Shown here piece by piece: positions 33,885-44,191 of a stretch of 64,000 nucleotides of DNA. The position numbers and the translations under genes are program-made. The notes beneath the pieces were generated by a model. The model saw only the letters and a list, made by a program, of their open reading frames with translations, was not told the DNA's origin and searched no databases. Positions within the stretch are counted from its first letter, which is position 1. Each line of letters starts with the position of its first letter. Source of the DNA: an uncultured Chitinophagaceae bacterium (lineage in GTDB: Bacteria; Bacteroidota; Bacteroidia; Chitinophagales; Chitinophagaceae); contig CALMED010000036.1 in NCBI GenBank assembly GCA_937862815.1, positions 1 through 64,000 on the forward strand. The letters run 5' to 3'.

Positions 33885-34349
33885 TTATCTGAAATGCGCA
33901 AACGCCTTGTTGGCTTCCGCCATCCGGTGCGTATCTTCTTTCTTCTTGAATGCTCCACCTTCACCCTTGCTGGCTGCCACGATTTCGTTGGCCAGCTTAT
34001 CGGCCATGCTGCGACCGTTGCGTTCGCGGCTGTAGCGAATGAGCCATTTCATGCTGAGGGACACTTTGCGCTCGGGACGAACCTCCGTAGGAATCTGGAA
34101 CGTGGCACCGCCGATCCGGCGGCTGCGTACTTCCACAGAAGGCGTTACATTGGCAATCGCCTTGCGCCAGATTTCATAACCGTTCTCACCGGTTTGCTTG
34201 GATACTTTCTCCACGGCATCGTAGAAGATGGTAAAAGCAGTGCTCTTCTTACCCTGCCACATCAGGTTGTTCACAAAACGACTCACAAGAACGTCGTTGA
34301 ACTTCGGATCCGGAGCCAGCGCGATTTTTTTAGGTTTTGTCTTCCTCAT
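33885..34349 (-). CDS. rpsG: 30S ribosomal protein S7
   Basis: 154 residues. MRKTKPKKI start, [45 protein letters not shown] and ANKAFAHFR are all typical of S7, which binds the 3' domain of 16S rRNA and nucleates assembly of the 30S head. 53 bp downstream of rpsL, same transcript. The transcript ends at the terminator after rpsG instead of reading into fusA. Confidence 0.98.
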   Translation of the reverse strand: MRKTKPKKIALAPDPKFNDVLVSRFVNNLMWQGKKSTAFTIFYDAVEKVSKQTGENGYEIWRKAIANVTPSVEVRSRRIGGATFQIPTEVRPERKVSLSMKWLIRYSRERNGRSMADKLANEIVAASKGEGGAFKKKEDTHRMAEANKAFAHFR

Positions 34350-34402
34350 CGAGAATAATTATTTAAGAATCAACTTGTTATAACAAATCAGCCGAATGCC
34401 GC

Positions 34403-34783
34403 TTATTTTTTGGCTTTTTCTTTCTTGGTACCGTACTTGGAACGGCTCTTCTTGCGGTCTTTCACGCCAGCCGTATCGAGAGACCCCCGTACAATGTGAT
34501 AACGAACACCCGGCAGATCCTTTACACGACCACCCCGTACCAGAACGATGGAGTGTTCCTGCAGGTTGTGCCCTTCACCCGGGATGTAGGCAATGATTTC
34601 CACCTTATTGGTAAGACGGACCTTGGCCACTTTCCGGAGCGCCGAGTTGGGCTTCTTGGGCGTGGTGGTGTACACACGGGTGCAAACTCCCCGGCGGAAC
34701 GGACAGTTGTCCAGCGCCCGGGATTTGCTCTTGGCCCTTACGATTTCTCTTCCTTTACGTACTAACTGTTGAATTGTAGGCAT
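34403..34783 (-). CDS. rpsL: 30S ribosomal protein S12
   Basis: 126 residues from the ATG at 34783 ([13 protein letters not shown]); the frame extends upstream but only over the promoter. [30 protein letters not shown] and [17 protein letters not shown] are the decoding-centre loops where streptomycin resistance changes usually arise; they appear wild type (PKKPNSA). First gene of the rpsL-rpsG operon. Confidence 0.98.
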   Translation of the reverse strand: MPTIQQLVRKGREIVRAKSKSRALDNCPFRRGVCTRVYTTTPKKPNSALRKVAKVRLTNKVEIIAYIPGEGHNLQEHSIVLVRGGRVKDLPGVRYHIVRGSLDTAGVKDRKKSRSKYGTKKEKAKK

Positions 34784-34808
34784 TCGGAACCTTTTATTTT
34801 TGGGACGG

Positions 34809-34839
34809 CAAAGGTAAGCGCTTCCCGGAAAATAACAAA
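34809..34839 (-). promoter_or_regulatory. Promoter of rpsL-rpsG
   Basis: On the minus strand TTTG (34839-34836), 19-bp spacer, TACCTTTG (34816-34809): a full match to the Bacteroidota TTTG / TAnnTTTG consensus. 25 nt from the box to the rpsL ATG. Best promoter in the window. Confidence 0.72.
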
Positions 34840-34931
34840 AACTTTTGGCAGGATTTATCCGGACAAAAAAGGAGTATTCGCAGAAATATCTGCAATAAGT
34901 TGATTTCCGGCACGTTTTTCTCTTATTAATG

Positions 34932-34939
34932 TAGCTTTG
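34932..34939 (+). promoter_or_regulatory. -7 box of the PKD protein gene
   Basis: TAGCTTTG, 30 bp before the ATG at 34970. Its last bases form a TTG in frame with the gene, so a start there would fall inside the promoter and is rejected. Confidence 0.45.
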
Positions 34940-34969
34940 TTGCCCTACCGGGAAAAGCACACCTACCGA

Positions 34970-37900
34970 ATGAGACCAACTGTTACCCTTCCTTTTCATC
35001 AAGGCGGCCTGATACGGGCTGCGTTCTCATTCCTTGTAATTTTCCTGCTCATACCCGCCGTACGGGCCCAACTGCCGGTACCCAATTTCAGCGCCAGCCC
35101 CGTAACCGGATGCGCCCCTCTGCTCGTCAATTTCACCGACCTGTCCACCGGTGCCACCAGCTGGGAATGGAACCTGGGCAACGGGGTCACCTCCAACCAG
35201 CGCAACCCGTCCACCGTTTATTTCAATCCCGGCACCTATACGGTAACCCTCACCGTCACCAATGCCGGCGGCACCCAAACCCTTACCCGCACCAACTACA
35301 TCACGGTAGGTACCCTGCCCACCGTGGACTTCTCGGCATCTGCACGCTCCGGTTGCGCCCCGCTGCAGGTGCAGTTCTCCGATCTCTCGCAGCCGGGCTT
35401 CGGCAGCATCGTATCCTGGAACTGGTCCTTTGGCAACGGCGACGGCTCCACCCAGCAAAACCCGCAATACACCTACACCCAGCCGGGCACCTACTTTGTG
35501 AGCCTCACCGTCACCAACAACGCCGGTTGCAGCCGCACCCTATCGCGGCCGGCTTACATCACCGTGAACCCGCCGCTCACTCCCGACTTCAGCTTCTCGG
35601 CACCGCAACGCTGCACCCCGCCGGAAACCATCAGCTTCACCAACCTGTCCACCGGGCCCGGAACCCTCAGCTACCAGTGGAACTTTGGCGACGGGAACAC
35701 CTCCACCGCCACCAACCCGGCCCACAACTACACCACGGCCGGCCCGTTCAGCGTCCAACTGACCGTGACCAGCAGTGTGGGTTGCACCGCCACCATCACC
35801 CGGCCCAATGCCATCCAGCTGAACAGTTTTCAGCCGGTAATTGGAATACCCGACTCCGCCTGTGTACGTACCAACATCGCTTTCCAGAACCTGTCCACCC
35901 CGCTGCCCGCCAGTTCTTCCTGGTCGTTTGGGGATGGCACCTTCTCCACGCAGACCAACCCCGTCAAATCCTACCTCAACCCGGGCACCTACACCGTTAA
36001 ACTGGTGAATCAATATGCCAGCTGCCGCGATTCGGTAACCCGTGTGCTGGTAGTTAAACCACGCCCCGTTTCAGTCATCACCTCGCCCGATCGTATCGGT
36101 TGTGCTCCGCCGCATACAGTACGGTTTACCGACTCGTCCATCAATGCGGTTTCCTGGTTCTGGAATTTTGGCGATGGGACGACTTCCACGCAGCAGAATC
36201 CAACCCACACTTACAACTCTTACGGATTCTTTACGGTGCAGCTCATCACCACCAATGCCATCGGCTGCAGCGACACCTCCACACGGGTGAATTTTATCCG
36301 CATTGAGCGCCCGGTCTTTAACCCGCAGATCAGCCCATCAGAGGGATGCCGGCTGCTCACCTCCCAGTTCCTGGCCAACACCACCGCTGTGGATTCCATC
36401 GTTTCCTGGTTCTGGGACTTTGGCGACGGCACCACCTCCACGCTCCGCAACCCGGTGCATACGTTTGATTCGGGCACGTACACCATCAAACTGCGGGTGC
36501 AGACCGGACTGGGCTGCTTCGACTCCATCGTGCTGCCCAACCGGATCCGGGTGGGTACCAAGCCCACCGCCGCCTTCACGGCCAACCCGCTGAATGTCTG
36601 CGCTTTTTCCACGGTGTCGTTCACCGATGCCTCCAGCGGTAACCCCAACCAATGGAACTGGAACTTTGGTAACGGCATTGCCTCCACCCTGCAAAACCCC
36701 ACCACCATTTACCAGGATACCGGTCTTTTTACGGTACGCCTGACGGTGTTCAATAACCGCTGCCCGGACACCAGTACGGTCACCGGCCTCATCCGGGTGC
36801 TTCCCCCCATTGCCCGCTTCACCTCCGCGGTGATCTGCAGCAGCAGTAAGCGCGATGTGCAGTTCACCGACCAGTCGGTAGTAGCCACCGGCTGGAGCTG
36901 GGACTTCGGCGACGGCAACACCTCCACCCTGCAAAACCCCGTGCACACCTATGCCGCGCTGGGTACGTACACGGTAACACTCACCACCACCAACGGTTCC
37001 TGCACCCATTCCACCACCCGCACCGTGCGGCTGGTGGACGAAGTGCCCACTTTCACCGCCAACCGGCAAACCCTCTGCCGCAACGAATCGGTGCAGTTCA
37101 CGGCGTCGGTTCCCAACCCGGCCAATGTGGTGGCCTACAACTGGGACTTCGGCGACGGCAAAACGGGCACCGGCAGTACCGTTACCAATACCTACACCAT
37201 CGCCGGCAATTTCTCCGTACGCCTCATCACCACCGACATCAACGGGTGCCGCGACACCATCATCCAGACAGATTTCATCCGTGTAAACGGCGCCACCGCC
37301 AACTTCACCAACCCTGCACCGTTGGTCTGCATCGGATCCCCCGTCGCCATGACCAACACCACCGCAACCGACGGCATCAACAACCTCACCCAGGTGACCT
37401 GGAGCATGGGCAACGGCGTACGCATCACCAGCACCGATAACCCTTTCAGTTATACCTATCCCGTAGCCGGCACCTACACCATCCGTCTCATCGTGCGGGA
37501 TGCTGCCGGCTGCGCCGATTCCATCCAACGCACTAACATCGTGCGGGTGCTCGATCCCAAGGCCCGCTTCCGGGTGATTGACACCCCCTCCTGCCCCGGC
37601 GCTGTTCTCACCTTCCAGAACCAGAGCACCGGCACGGCAACCCCTTCTTATGTATGGGACTTTGGCGATGGAGCCACCAGTACGGCCACCAGTCCCACCC
37701 ACAGCTATGCCGATACCGGCCGCTTTGCCGTGAAACTGCTCCTCACCGAGGCCATTGGCTGCCGCGACTCCCTTACCTACAACGTGCGCATCAGCCGGCC
37801 CTTTGCCGCTTTCACCCTGAACGACAGCATCAGCATCTGCGAAATTTTTGAAGCCCGCTTCACCAATACCAGTACGTTTGGTCAGACCTATTTCTGGGAT

Positions 37901-39778
37901 TTCGGGGATGGTACCACCAGCACCCTGACCAACCCCGTACATTATTATGCCGGTCCGGGAACCTTCCAGGTAAAACTGGTCACCACCTCCCCCGGCGGCT
38001 GTACCGACTCCAGCTTTGCCCGCATCCGGCTGGGTACTGGTACCGGCACCCTGACGTATTCGCCGCTCAGCGGATGCGCTCCCCTTACGGTGGCACTGCA
38101 GACCAGCACCGATGTACCGCTTACCTATACCTGGGACCTCGGCGACGGGAACCTCCTCACCGGTACCGACAGCAACCTCACCCATACCTACGAAGCCGGC
38201 TTCTACTTTCCCAACCTGCTGGTGAACGACCGGATCGGTTGCTTTGGGGTAATAGCAGGTGCAGACACCATCAAAGCCTTTGGCTCCCGCCCCAACTTCG
38301 GGGCCGACAAATGGGTGCTCTGCGACAGCGGTACGGTGCAGTTCACCGACTCCACTTTCACCCCGGACGTGATCACCGGTTATTTCTGGGATTTCGGAGA
38401 TGGCGGCACGTCTACCCTGGCCAATCCCCGCCACCTTTATACTGCACCCGGGCTTTATACTGTTACCCTCACTACGAATACACAAACCGGCTGCACGAAC
38501 AGCCGTACCAAACCGGCATTCATTAAAGTGGTTCCCAGTCCGCAAATCCGCATCAGCGGCGATACCAGCTTCTGCATGCCGGCCTCGTTCCGGCTCGACG
38601 GGCAATGGCTCAATCCCGATACATCCTCGTTGCAATGGACCTGGGATGTAAACGGGCAATCGTTTACCGGTCCCTCCACTCCGCAATTGGTGCGTCCCAC
38701 CTCCGATTCAATCCGTACGCGGTTAATTGCGGTGAATGGCAACGGCTGTACTGATACAGCTTATCAACTGGTGGTTGTACACCCCCTGCCCACCGTGTCG
38801 GCCGGCAACGACACCACCATCTGCCTGGGCACAGCGGCCGTATTGCAACCCGCAGGGGCGCAAACCTATACCTGGAGCCCGGCGACCTATCTCAGCTGCA
38901 CCAACTGTCCCAACCCCCAGGCCTTTGTCACCGACCCCATCCAATACACCGTCACCGGCACATCGGCCTTTGGCTGCCGCAGTACCGACAGTGTGATTGT
39001 GCGGGTAAAGAAACCTTTCCGGATCACCGCAACCGGCAGCGATACGCTGTGCGCCGGCGAGCAGGCACCTTTACGGGCAACCGGGGCCGAGAATTACCTG
39101 TGGGTGCCATCTGCAGGGCTTTCGGCCAACAACATCCCCAACCCGGTGGCTACCCCCTCCGTCACCACCCGGTACACAGTGATTGGGTTCGACAGTCTCA
39201 ATTGTTTCCGGGATTCCGCGGTGGTAACGGTTTCTTTCTATCGCTATCCCATCATTGCCATGCCCCGCGACACCATCATCCGCTCCGGCACCGGCATTCA
39301 GCTGCTGCCCCAGATCAGCGCCGACGGCACCACCTTCCTCTGGACACCCCCCAACGGACTGTCCTGCACCTCCTGTCCCAACCCGGTGGCTTCCCCGCTG
39401 GTCACCACCCGCTACCGCATCACGGCCTCCAACCCCGGCGGTTGCGCCAGCTTCGCGGATGTAGTGGTGCAGGTGCGTTGTGGGAAGGAAGATATCTTTA
39501 TCCCCAATGCCTTTACGCCCAACGGCGATAACCGGAACGACTATTTTTACATCATTGGTAACGGCTTGCAAAGCGTGAAGTCGCTGCGCATCTTCAACCG
39601 CTGGGGCAACAAAGTGTTTGAGCGCACTTTTTTCAATGCCAACACCCCCAACCTGGGATGGGACGGCACCCTGCGTGGACAACCCCAGCCACCGGGCACT
39701 TATACCTATGTGGCAGAGGCGCTCTGCGGCGATGGCAGCATCATCCCCCTCACCGGCACGGTGACGCTGATCCGGTAA
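34970..39778 (+). CDS. Giant PKD-repeat surface protein with gliding-motility type C-terminal domain
   Basis: 1602 residues from the ATG at 34970. Signal peptide (about 1-32, ending AVRAQ). About fifteen PKD-type repeats of roughly 80 residues follow, each with W-x-[FL]-G-[DN]-G, N-P-x-H-x-Y, and a GTYTVxLTxTN strand plus a Cys-rich [GS]C pair. Three diverged Ig-like repeats come next ([20 protein letters not shown]). The last 90 residues ([20 protein letters not shown] ... [13 protein letters not shown]) are the CHU_C / type B sorting domain recognised by the type IX secretion system. Probably an adhesin or polysaccharide-binding surface protein. Monocistronic. Confidence 0.93.
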   Translation: MRPTVTLPFHQGGLIRAAFSFLVIFLLIPAVRAQLPVPNFSASPVTGCAPLLVNFTDLSTGATSWEWNLGNGVTSNQRNPSTVYFNPGTYTVTLTVTNAGGTQTLTRTNYITVGTLPTVDFSASARSGCAPLQVQFSDLSQPGFGSIVSWNWSFGNGDGSTQQNPQYTYTQPGTYFVSLTVTNNAGCSRTLSRPAYITVNPPLTPDFSFSAPQRCTPPETISFTNLSTGPGTLSYQWNFGDGNTSTATNPAHNYTTAGPFSVQLTVTSSVGCTATITRPNAIQLNSFQPVIGIPDSACVRTNIAFQNLSTPLPASSSWSFGDGTFSTQTNPVKSYLNPGTYTVKLVNQYASCRDSVTRVLVVKPRPVSVITSPDRIGCAPPHTVRFTDSSINAVSWFWNFGDGTTSTQQNPTHTYNSYGFFTVQLITTNAIGCSDTSTRVNFIRIERPVFNPQISPSEGCRLLTSQFLANTTAVDSIVSWFWDFGDGTTSTLRNPVHTFDSGTYTIKLRVQTGLGCFDSIVLPNRIRVGTKPTAAFTANPLNVCAFSTVSFTDASSGNPNQWNWNFGNGIASTLQNPTTIYQDTGLFTVRLTVFNNRCPDTSTVTGLIRVLPPIARFTSAVICSSSKRDVQFTDQSVVATGWSWDFGDGNTSTLQNPVHTYAALGTYTVTLTTTNGSCTHSTTRTVRLVDEVPTFTANRQTLCRNESVQFTASVPNPANVVAYNWDFGDGKTGTGSTVTNTYTIAGNFSVRLITTDINGCRDTIIQTDFIRVNGATANFTNPAPLVCIGSPVAMTNTTATDGINNLTQVTWSMGNGVRITSTDNPFSYTYPVAGTYTIRLIVRDAAGCADSIQRTNIVRVLDPKARFRVIDTPSCPGAVLTFQNQSTGTATPSYVWDFGDGATSTATSPTHSYADTGRFAVKLLLTEAIGCRDSLTYNVRISRPFAAFTLNDSISICEIFEARFTNTSTFGQTYFWDFGDGTTSTLTNPVHYYAGPGTFQVKLVTTSPGGCTDSSFARIRLGTGTGTLTYSPLSGCAPLTVALQTSTDVPLTYTWDLGDGNLLTGTDSNLTHTYEAGFYFPNLLVNDRIGCFGVIAGADTIKAFGSRPNFGADKWVLCDSGTVQFTDSTFTPDVITGYFWDFGDGGTSTLANPRHLYTAPGLYTVTLTTNTQTGCTNSRTKPAFIKVVPSPQIRISGDTSFCMPASFRLDGQWLNPDTSSLQWTWDVNGQSFTGPSTPQLVRPTSDSIRTRLIAVNGNGCTDTAYQLVVVHPLPTVSAGNDTTICLGTAAVLQPAGAQTYTWSPATYLSCTNCPNPQAFVTDPIQYTVTGTSAFGCRSTDSVIVRVKKPFRITATGSDTLCAGEQAPLRATGAENYLWVPSAGLSANNIPNPVATPSVTTRYTVIGFDSLNCFRDSAVVTVSFYRYPIIAMPRDTIIRSGTGIQLLPQISADGTTFLWTPPNGLSCTSCPNPVASPLVTTRYRITASNPGGCASFADVVVQVRCGKEDIFIPNAFTPNGDNRNDYFYIIGNGLQSVKSLRIFNRWGNKVFERTFFNANTPNLGWDGTLRGQPQPPGTYTYVAEALCGDGSIIPLTGTVTLIR

Positions 39779-39827
39779 AACCGGGACTGGATCATCTGCC
39801 CGATCATTCCGGGTTCAACACCTTATA

Positions 39828-39880
39828 AAAAGGAGCAACCCGGAGAATGGGTCCTTTTGACCCTCCGGGTTGCTCCTTTT
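39828..39880. terminator. Strong bidirectional terminator
   Basis: Perfect 18-bp stem AAAAGGAGCAACCCGGAG / CTCCGGGTTGCTCCTTTT (39828-39845 and 39863-39880), with a small inner GGTC/GACC stem in the loop. Serves the convergent PKD and aminotransferase genes. Confidence 0.9.
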
Positions 39881-39924
39881 CGTTATGACTTGTTCGGTAG
39901 TTCGTTTATACCCAACCGTTGAAA

Positions 39925-40989
39925 TCAGACTTTATACAACCAGCCGTAGGTATCGGCTTCTTTCCCTTCGCGGATGGCTGTGAGTTTCCGTTTCACTTCA
40001 GGCGCCGCCTTCCAGGTGGTGGTATCAAACTGCATAACTACATCGCGGTAAGCCAGTTCTTCGATGGGCGAGATGGTGGCGGCGGTGCCGGTGCCAAATA
40101 CCTCGCGGAGGGAACCGTCCTGGTAGGCCGCCAGGATTTCGTCAATTGACAGGTGCCGCTCCTCAATGGCATACCCCATTTCCTGCAGCAACTGCATCAC
40201 GCTGTTGCGGGTAACACCGGCGAGGATGGTCCCCTCCTGCAGATCGGGGGTGATGGCGGTGTTGCCAATGATAAAAAACACGTTCATGGTGCCGCATTCC
40301 TGCACGTATTTGTGTTCAAACGCATCCATCCACAAAACCTGGTCATAGCCTTTCCTGCGGGCCGCCGCCGTGGCATACATGGCCGCGGCATAGTTGCCGG
40401 CCGCTTTGGCATAACCAACACCCCCCGGTACGGCACGCACATAGTGCTCTTCCACATAGATGCGCATGGGTTTGGCATAATAGGGGCCCGTTGGACTGAG
40501 AATGATCATGAATTTGTAATGATCGCTCGGCTTCACCCCAATCACTTCATCGGTGGCAAACATAAACGGGCGGATGTAAAGCGAATGATCGTGGCTGGCA
40601 GGAATCCACTGTTTATCCAGGGCTATTAACTCCCGCATGCCGTCCATGAAAATATGCTTGGGCACCGCGGGCATCTGCATACGCTCCGCCGATAGATTAA
40701 ACCGCTTGTAGTTGTCGAATGGGCGGAAGATCACCGCGTCACCGTTGGGATGCCGGTAAGCCTTGATGCCTTCAAATATGCTCTGTCCATAGTGTAAGGC
40801 CGCATTGGAAGGCGCCAGCAGCAGGGGTTCGTAAGGACGGATGGTGGCGCTCGACCAGGCCCCGTTTACGTAATCCGCTTCCAGCATGTGATCGGAGAAG
40901 AATTTTCCAAAGGGCAGATTTTCAACATCCAGCTCGGCAAGGCGGCTTTTCGCTACTTTTCTAACCTGAATTTCCATGGCAGCCATCAT
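39925..40989 (-). CDS. ilvE: Branched-chain amino acid aminotransferase
   Basis: 354 residues; alternative ATGs at 40986 and 40977 (MEIQVRK) would shorten it by 1-4 codons. Fold-type IV PLP enzyme: HYGQSIFEGIKAYRHPNGD, RPFMFATDEVIGVKPS, ERHLSIDEILAAYQDGSLRE, EVFGTGTAATISPI. ALEHKYVQECGTMN-like segment FEHKYVQECGTMNVFFI is typical of the long (eukaryote-like, class II) BCAT form. Catalyses the last step of Leu, Ile and Val synthesis and the first step of their breakdown. No ilv or leu genes adjacent. Confidence 0.95.
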   Translation of the reverse strand: MMAAMEIQVRKVAKSRLAELDVENLPFGKFFSDHMLEADYVNGAWSSATIRPYEPLLLAPSNAALHYGQSIFEGIKAYRHPNGDAVIFRPFDNYKRFNLSAERMQMPAVPKHIFMDGMRELIALDKQWIPASHDHSLYIRPFMFATDEVIGVKPSDHYKFMIILSPTGPYYAKPMRIYVEEHYVRAVPGGVGYAKAAGNYAAAMYATAAARRKGYDQVLWMDAFEHKYVQECGTMNVFFIIGNTAITPDLQEGTILAGVTRNSVMQLLQEMGYAIEERHLSIDEILAAYQDGSLREVFGTGTAATISPIEELAYRDVVMQFDTTTWKAAPEVKRKLTAIREGKEADTYGWLYKV

Positions 40990-40996
40990 ATCTTGT

Positions 40997-41004
40997 TATT
41001 TTTG
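40997..41004 (+). promoter_or_regulatory. Candidate -7 box for the operon starting at 41055
   Basis: TATTTTTG, exact TAnnTTTG, 50 bp before the ATG at 41055. No -33 match; it overlaps the 5' region of the divergent ilvE. Confidence 0.35.
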
Positions 41005-41054
41005 GCAAAGAAACGAAAAAGCAGGGAACCGCTGTTTCGCTTTAGGACAAACGG

Positions 41055-41543
41055 ATGCAACTAAACGACATCATATTCACCCCCGGGCAAATAACCGAAC
41101 TCTACGGAAAGCACCTGGTTGCCTTGCCGGAAAAGGGGAGCATGCCGCAAGAATCCGGCGCTGCGGTGCCGGAAATAAAAGGCCGTTTCCAAAGAAAAAT
41201 GCTCTGGCTGGTATGGGAACCGGATGCACCCTTTCTGCCGGATGCAGACTTTGAATTTCTTACCCAGGTATTGGGCGCCTGCCGCATGACCTGGGAAGAT
41301 GCCGGTCTCATCAACTGTCACGGCACCCCACCTCCCACCGCCTGGCTGGATGCATTACAACCGGAAACGGTGATCTGCTGCGGGTTGCCCGACGGACTCT
41401 TTCCATTTACGGCCTCCCTGTACCAGGTGACTCCGGCCGGCAACATGCAGTTTCTGGTTACGGATAACCTGCAGACGGTCCGCGCCGATAAAAACCTCAA
41501 ATCCGGCCTCTGGCAGGGATTGAAAAAAATGCTTGACATCTGA
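41055..41543 (+). CDS. Conserved-looking protein of unknown function upstream of rdgB
   Basis: 162 residues, no signal peptide. I do not recognise a family. Contains a region around residues 50-75 (KMLWLVWEPDAPFLPDADFEFLTQVLGACRMTWED) and a later PETVICCGLPDGLFPF. Predicted cytoplasmic, mixed alpha/beta. Its TGA is followed after 1 bp by the ATG of rdgB, and the ECF sigma factor operon continues downstream, so these genes are cotranscribed. Confidence 0.75.
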   Translation: MQLNDIIFTPGQITELYGKHLVALPEKGSMPQESGAAVPEIKGRFQRKMLWLVWEPDAPFLPDADFEFLTQVLGACRMTWEDAGLINCHGTPPPTAWLDALQPETVICCGLPDGLFPFTASLYQVTPAGNMQFLVTDNLQTVRADKNLKSGLWQGLKKMLDI

Positions 41544-41544
41544 T

Positions 41545-42150
41545 ATGCCGCACGACTTCATTTTCGCAACAGGTAATAAAAACAAAGCCCTGGAAATCCA
41601 GTCGCTGCTCCCGGATGGCTTCCGCGTGCAAACCATGGGAGAAGCCGGGTTGGAACAGGAAATCCCGGAACCCTACGACACGCTGGAAGAGAACAGCCGC
41701 ACCAAAGCCCGCACCATCTTTGCAATAACGGGCAAAGACTGTTTTGCCGAGGATACCGGCCTGGAAGTAGCCGCCTTAAACGGCGCCCCCGGCGTTAAGA
41801 GTGCCCGCTACGACGGAGAACCTCCCAATGATGCCCGCAACATGGCCCGGTTATTGACCAACCTGGAAGCCGCAAACAACCGGGCGGCCCGTTTCCGTAC
41901 GGTGCTCACCCTGATCCGGAATGGGGAGGAATTTCAGTTTGAGGGTATTTGCGAAGGACAGATTGTACAGCAGCCAGCCGGCACAAACGGATTTGGCTAC
42001 GACCCTGTTTTCCAACCCACCGGCAGTACCCGTACCTTTGGCGAAATGAGCCTGGAAGAGAAAAACCGCTTCAGCCACCGAAAAAAGGCCGTGGCGGCCC
42101 TGGTCCATTTCCTGAAAAATACCCCCGATGCAACCAAATCCAGCAATTGA
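41545..42150 (+). CDS. rdgB: XTP/dITP diphosphatase (RdgB/HAM1 family)
   Basis: 201 residues from the ATG at 41545. FATGNKNKALEIQSLL (phosphate-binding SxxNxxK-like motif), DTLEENSRTKARTI, FAEDTGLEVAALNGAPGVKSARY, GYDPVFQP and RFSHRKKAV define the family. Hydrolyses non-canonical purine triphosphates such as dITP and XTP to keep them out of DNA. The 3' end lies 10 bp before the sigma factor ATG. Confidence 0.96.
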   Translation: MPHDFIFATGNKNKALEIQSLLPDGFRVQTMGEAGLEQEIPEPYDTLEENSRTKARTIFAITGKDCFAEDTGLEVAALNGAPGVKSARYDGEPPNDARNMARLLTNLEAANNRAARFRTVLTLIRNGEEFQFEGICEGQIVQQPAGTNGFGYDPVFQPTGSTRTFGEMSLEEKNRFSHRKKAVAALVHFLKNTPDATKSSN

Positions 42151-42160
42151 AAGCAACCAA

Positions 42161-42688
42161 ATGAGTTCCGAAAGCGACATACTTACGGGATGCCTGGCCA
42201 ACGACCGCAAGTCGCAGAAACTCCTGTACGATACCTACGCCCCACGGATGTATGCGGTGTGCCTGCGCTACATGGGCAATGCCGATGATGCGCAGGATGT
42301 GTTGCAGGATGGATTTGTGAAGATTTTCCGGAACCTCGGCAAATTCCGGAGCGAGGGTTCTTTTGAGGGCTGGTTGCGCCGGATTTTTGTTAACACGGCC
42401 ATAGAGCAGTTGCGGCGCAAAAAACTCAACCTTTCCCTCTCCGAAAAAGAGGAACAGGTGGAATACCCGGCCGCCAGTGCCCCCGACCGGCTGCAGGAGA
42501 AAGACCTGCTGGAACTGGTACGTAAGCTGTCGCCCGGCTACCGCACCATCTTCAATCTCTACGTGGTGGAGGGGTTTGGCCACAAAGAGATTGCCGACAT
42601 GCTGCACATCAGCGAGGGCACCAGCAAGTCGCAGTTGGCCCGTGCCCGGATGATCTTACAGGATAAAATCAGGCAACAAAAGACCTGA
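42161..42688 (+). CDS. ECF-type RNA polymerase sigma-70 factor
   Basis: 175 residues from the ATG at 42161; an ATG at 42128 overlapping rdgB would add 11 residues. Region 2 YDTYAPRMYAVCLRYMGNADDAQDVLQDGFVKIF and GWLRRIFVNTAIEQLRR, linker, then region 4 LSPGYRTIFNLYVVEGFGHKEIADML with HISEGTSKSQLARAR. It redirects RNA polymerase to a small regulon. The next gene, 13 bp on, encodes a single-pass membrane protein that is the likely anti-sigma partner. Confidence 0.93.
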   Translation: MSSESDILTGCLANDRKSQKLLYDTYAPRMYAVCLRYMGNADDAQDVLQDGFVKIFRNLGKFRSEGSFEGWLRRIFVNTAIEQLRRKKLNLSLSEKEEQVEYPAASAPDRLQEKDLLELVRKLSPGYRTIFNLYVVEGFGHKEIADMLHISEGTSKSQLARARMILQDKIRQQKT

Positions 42689-42701
42689 AACCGATACACA
42701 C

Positions 42702-43685
42702 ATGAACGATTCCCTTCTGCAGGAAAGGCTGCTCCGCAGCGCTGAACCTCCGCCCCCGCGGGCGTGGGAGGAGGTGAGTCGTGCCCTTGAAACCATTCCC
42801 GGGGATACCGCATGGGCAGCCGGGTTGGAAAGCCTGACCACTCCCCCACCGCCCTCAGCCTGGGAAGCGGTTGTTTCTGAACTCGACGAGCGGGACTTCC
42901 TTTCCCCTGCCGCCCTGCAGTTGCAGCAACTGGAACAGGTTCCCCCGCCACAGGCCTGGAATGCCATTGAACAGCAGTTGGACGAAGCAACGCTGGCACA
43001 CACACTCCGGCAACTGGAAATAGCTCCCCCGGCCTCCGTTTGGGAAGGAACCGAAGAACAGCTCAACGGTAACTCTTCCTCACCTGTTGTTGATCTCCGG
43101 CCTCGTTTTCCGCTCCTGCGGGTGGCGGCCGCGGTGGCGGCTTTCGCGCTGTTAACCTGGGGACTCTACCAACTGCTGTTACCCGCACAGGAGACCCTGC
43201 AGGAAACAGTGGCTGTGCAGGCACCTGCCCAGCGGGAACCAATGCAAACCCTGCCCCGGGTGCCGGATCCGGCTGACATGAAAACGGTAACCGCGGAACA
43301 GCAGGCAGCGCCAGCATCCTTTACGCGAAACAAAATCACAATACCCATGGCTGCAGCGGCTGCTGTTGGCACTCCGCCCACGCCCACACAACTACTTCAC
43401 CGCAAACCCGCCGGTACACGTCCCGCCGGCGGTTTTGTGGAAACCGATTACCTCATGGTCCTGAACGATAAAGGCGAGCTGATCCGGGTAAGCCCCAAAC
43501 TCAGCCGCATGAAATGCGTAACGAATGACACCGAACTGCCCGTGGATGCGGTGGCGGCGCTCCGGTCACGGAACTGCGATGACGTCATCCGCCAATGGCA
43601 GGAGCGCATGGCTCTCTCCACAGCCGCTTCCGCACTGGGCGGTACTTTCGACCTCGAAGAAATCATCCGTACCACCGAACGCTGA
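42702..43685 (+). CDS. Putative membrane anti-sigma factor with PPxxAW repeats
   Basis: 327 residues. Residues 14-122 hold four copies of a motif PPP-x-AW-E-x2-x-x3-L: EPPPPRAWEEV (Trp22), TPPPPSAWEAV (Trp54), VPPPQAWNAI (Trp86) and APPASVWEGT (Trp114), spaced 32, 32 and 28 residues. A single membrane segment is about 138-158. The C-terminal extracytoplasmic half includes a conserved-looking VETDYLMVLNDKGELIRVSPKL. Its position directly after the ECF gene suggests anti-sigma function; no classical zinc-binding anti-sigma motif is visible, so this is inference. Confidence 0.75.
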   Translation: MNDSLLQERLLRSAEPPPPRAWEEVSRALETIPGDTAWAAGLESLTTPPPPSAWEAVVSELDERDFLSPAALQLQQLEQVPPPQAWNAIEQQLDEATLAHTLRQLEIAPPASVWEGTEEQLNGNSSSPVVDLRPRFPLLRVAAAVAAFALLTWGLYQLLLPAQETLQETVAVQAPAQREPMQTLPRVPDPADMKTVTAEQQAAPASFTRNKITIPMAAAAAVGTPPTPTQLLHRKPAGTRPAGGFVETDYLMVLNDKGELIRVSPKLSRMKCVTNDTELPVDAVAALRSRNCDDVIRQWQERMALSTAASALGGTFDLEEIIRTTER

Positions 43686-43720
43686 AACGGAATTCTCCAC
43701 AACTGAAATCATCCGTCCGT

Positions 43721-44173
43721 ATGTCCCGCATAAAAATTGACCTGCCTGCCGGATTCCGCTTTTTTGCCACCATCCCACTACGCATCACCGATATGAACTA
43801 CGGGAACCACGTAGGTAACGATGCCGTATTGTCGCTGCTGCATGAAGCACGCATGCAGTTTCTGCAGCACCATGGATTCACCGAACTGGACTGCGGAGGC
43901 ACCGGCCTCATTATGCTGGATGCCGGCATTGAATTCAAAAAGGAACTGTTTTACGGAGATCAGATTAAGGTGGGGGTTGCAGCCGCTAATCTCAGCGGCA
44001 GGGGATTTGATTTATACTACCGGGTGGATAAAATAGATAACGGAGTAACAGACACAGCTGTAAAAGCCAAAACGGGCATGCTCTGCTTTGATTATTCCCG
44101 TAAGAAACTGGTGCCGGTTCCCGACTCTGTGCAAGTAACGCTTTTCCCCGATCCGGCTTGCAGACCATACTAA
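43721..44173 (+). CDS. Acyl-CoA thioesterase, hotdog fold (4-hydroxybenzoyl-CoA thioesterase-like)
   Basis: 150 residues from the ATG at 43721. RITDMNYGNHVGNDAVLSLLHEARMQFL is the hotdog-family active-site helix, with Asp/Asn and the HV pair. GIEFKKELFYGDQIKV is the second conserved strand. Likely hydrolyses acyl-CoA or acyl-ACP thioesters; the substrate is unknown. 35 bp after the putative anti-sigma gene, so possibly part of the same transcript. Convergent with the TPR gene. Confidence 0.85.
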   Translation: MSRIKIDLPAGFRFFATIPLRITDMNYGNHVGNDAVLSLLHEARMQFLQHHGFTELDCGGTGLIMLDAGIEFKKELFYGDQIKVGVAAANLSGRGFDLYYRVDKIDNGVTDTAVKAKTGMLCFDYSRKKLVPVPDSVQVTLFPDPACRPY

Positions 44174-44191
44174 CGATTTTTCAAATACGCC

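Noticed and set aside
34937..34969. TTG start 33 bp upstream for the PKD protein
   Set aside because: It lies inside the TAGCTTTG -7 box; the ATG at 34970 gives a normal signal peptide.
36338..38686. 782-codon open frame antisense to the PKD protein
   Set aside because: Low-complexity Gly/Val/Glu-rich translation, caused by the biased codon pattern of the repeats; no signal, domain or start context. The sense frame has clear PKD units.
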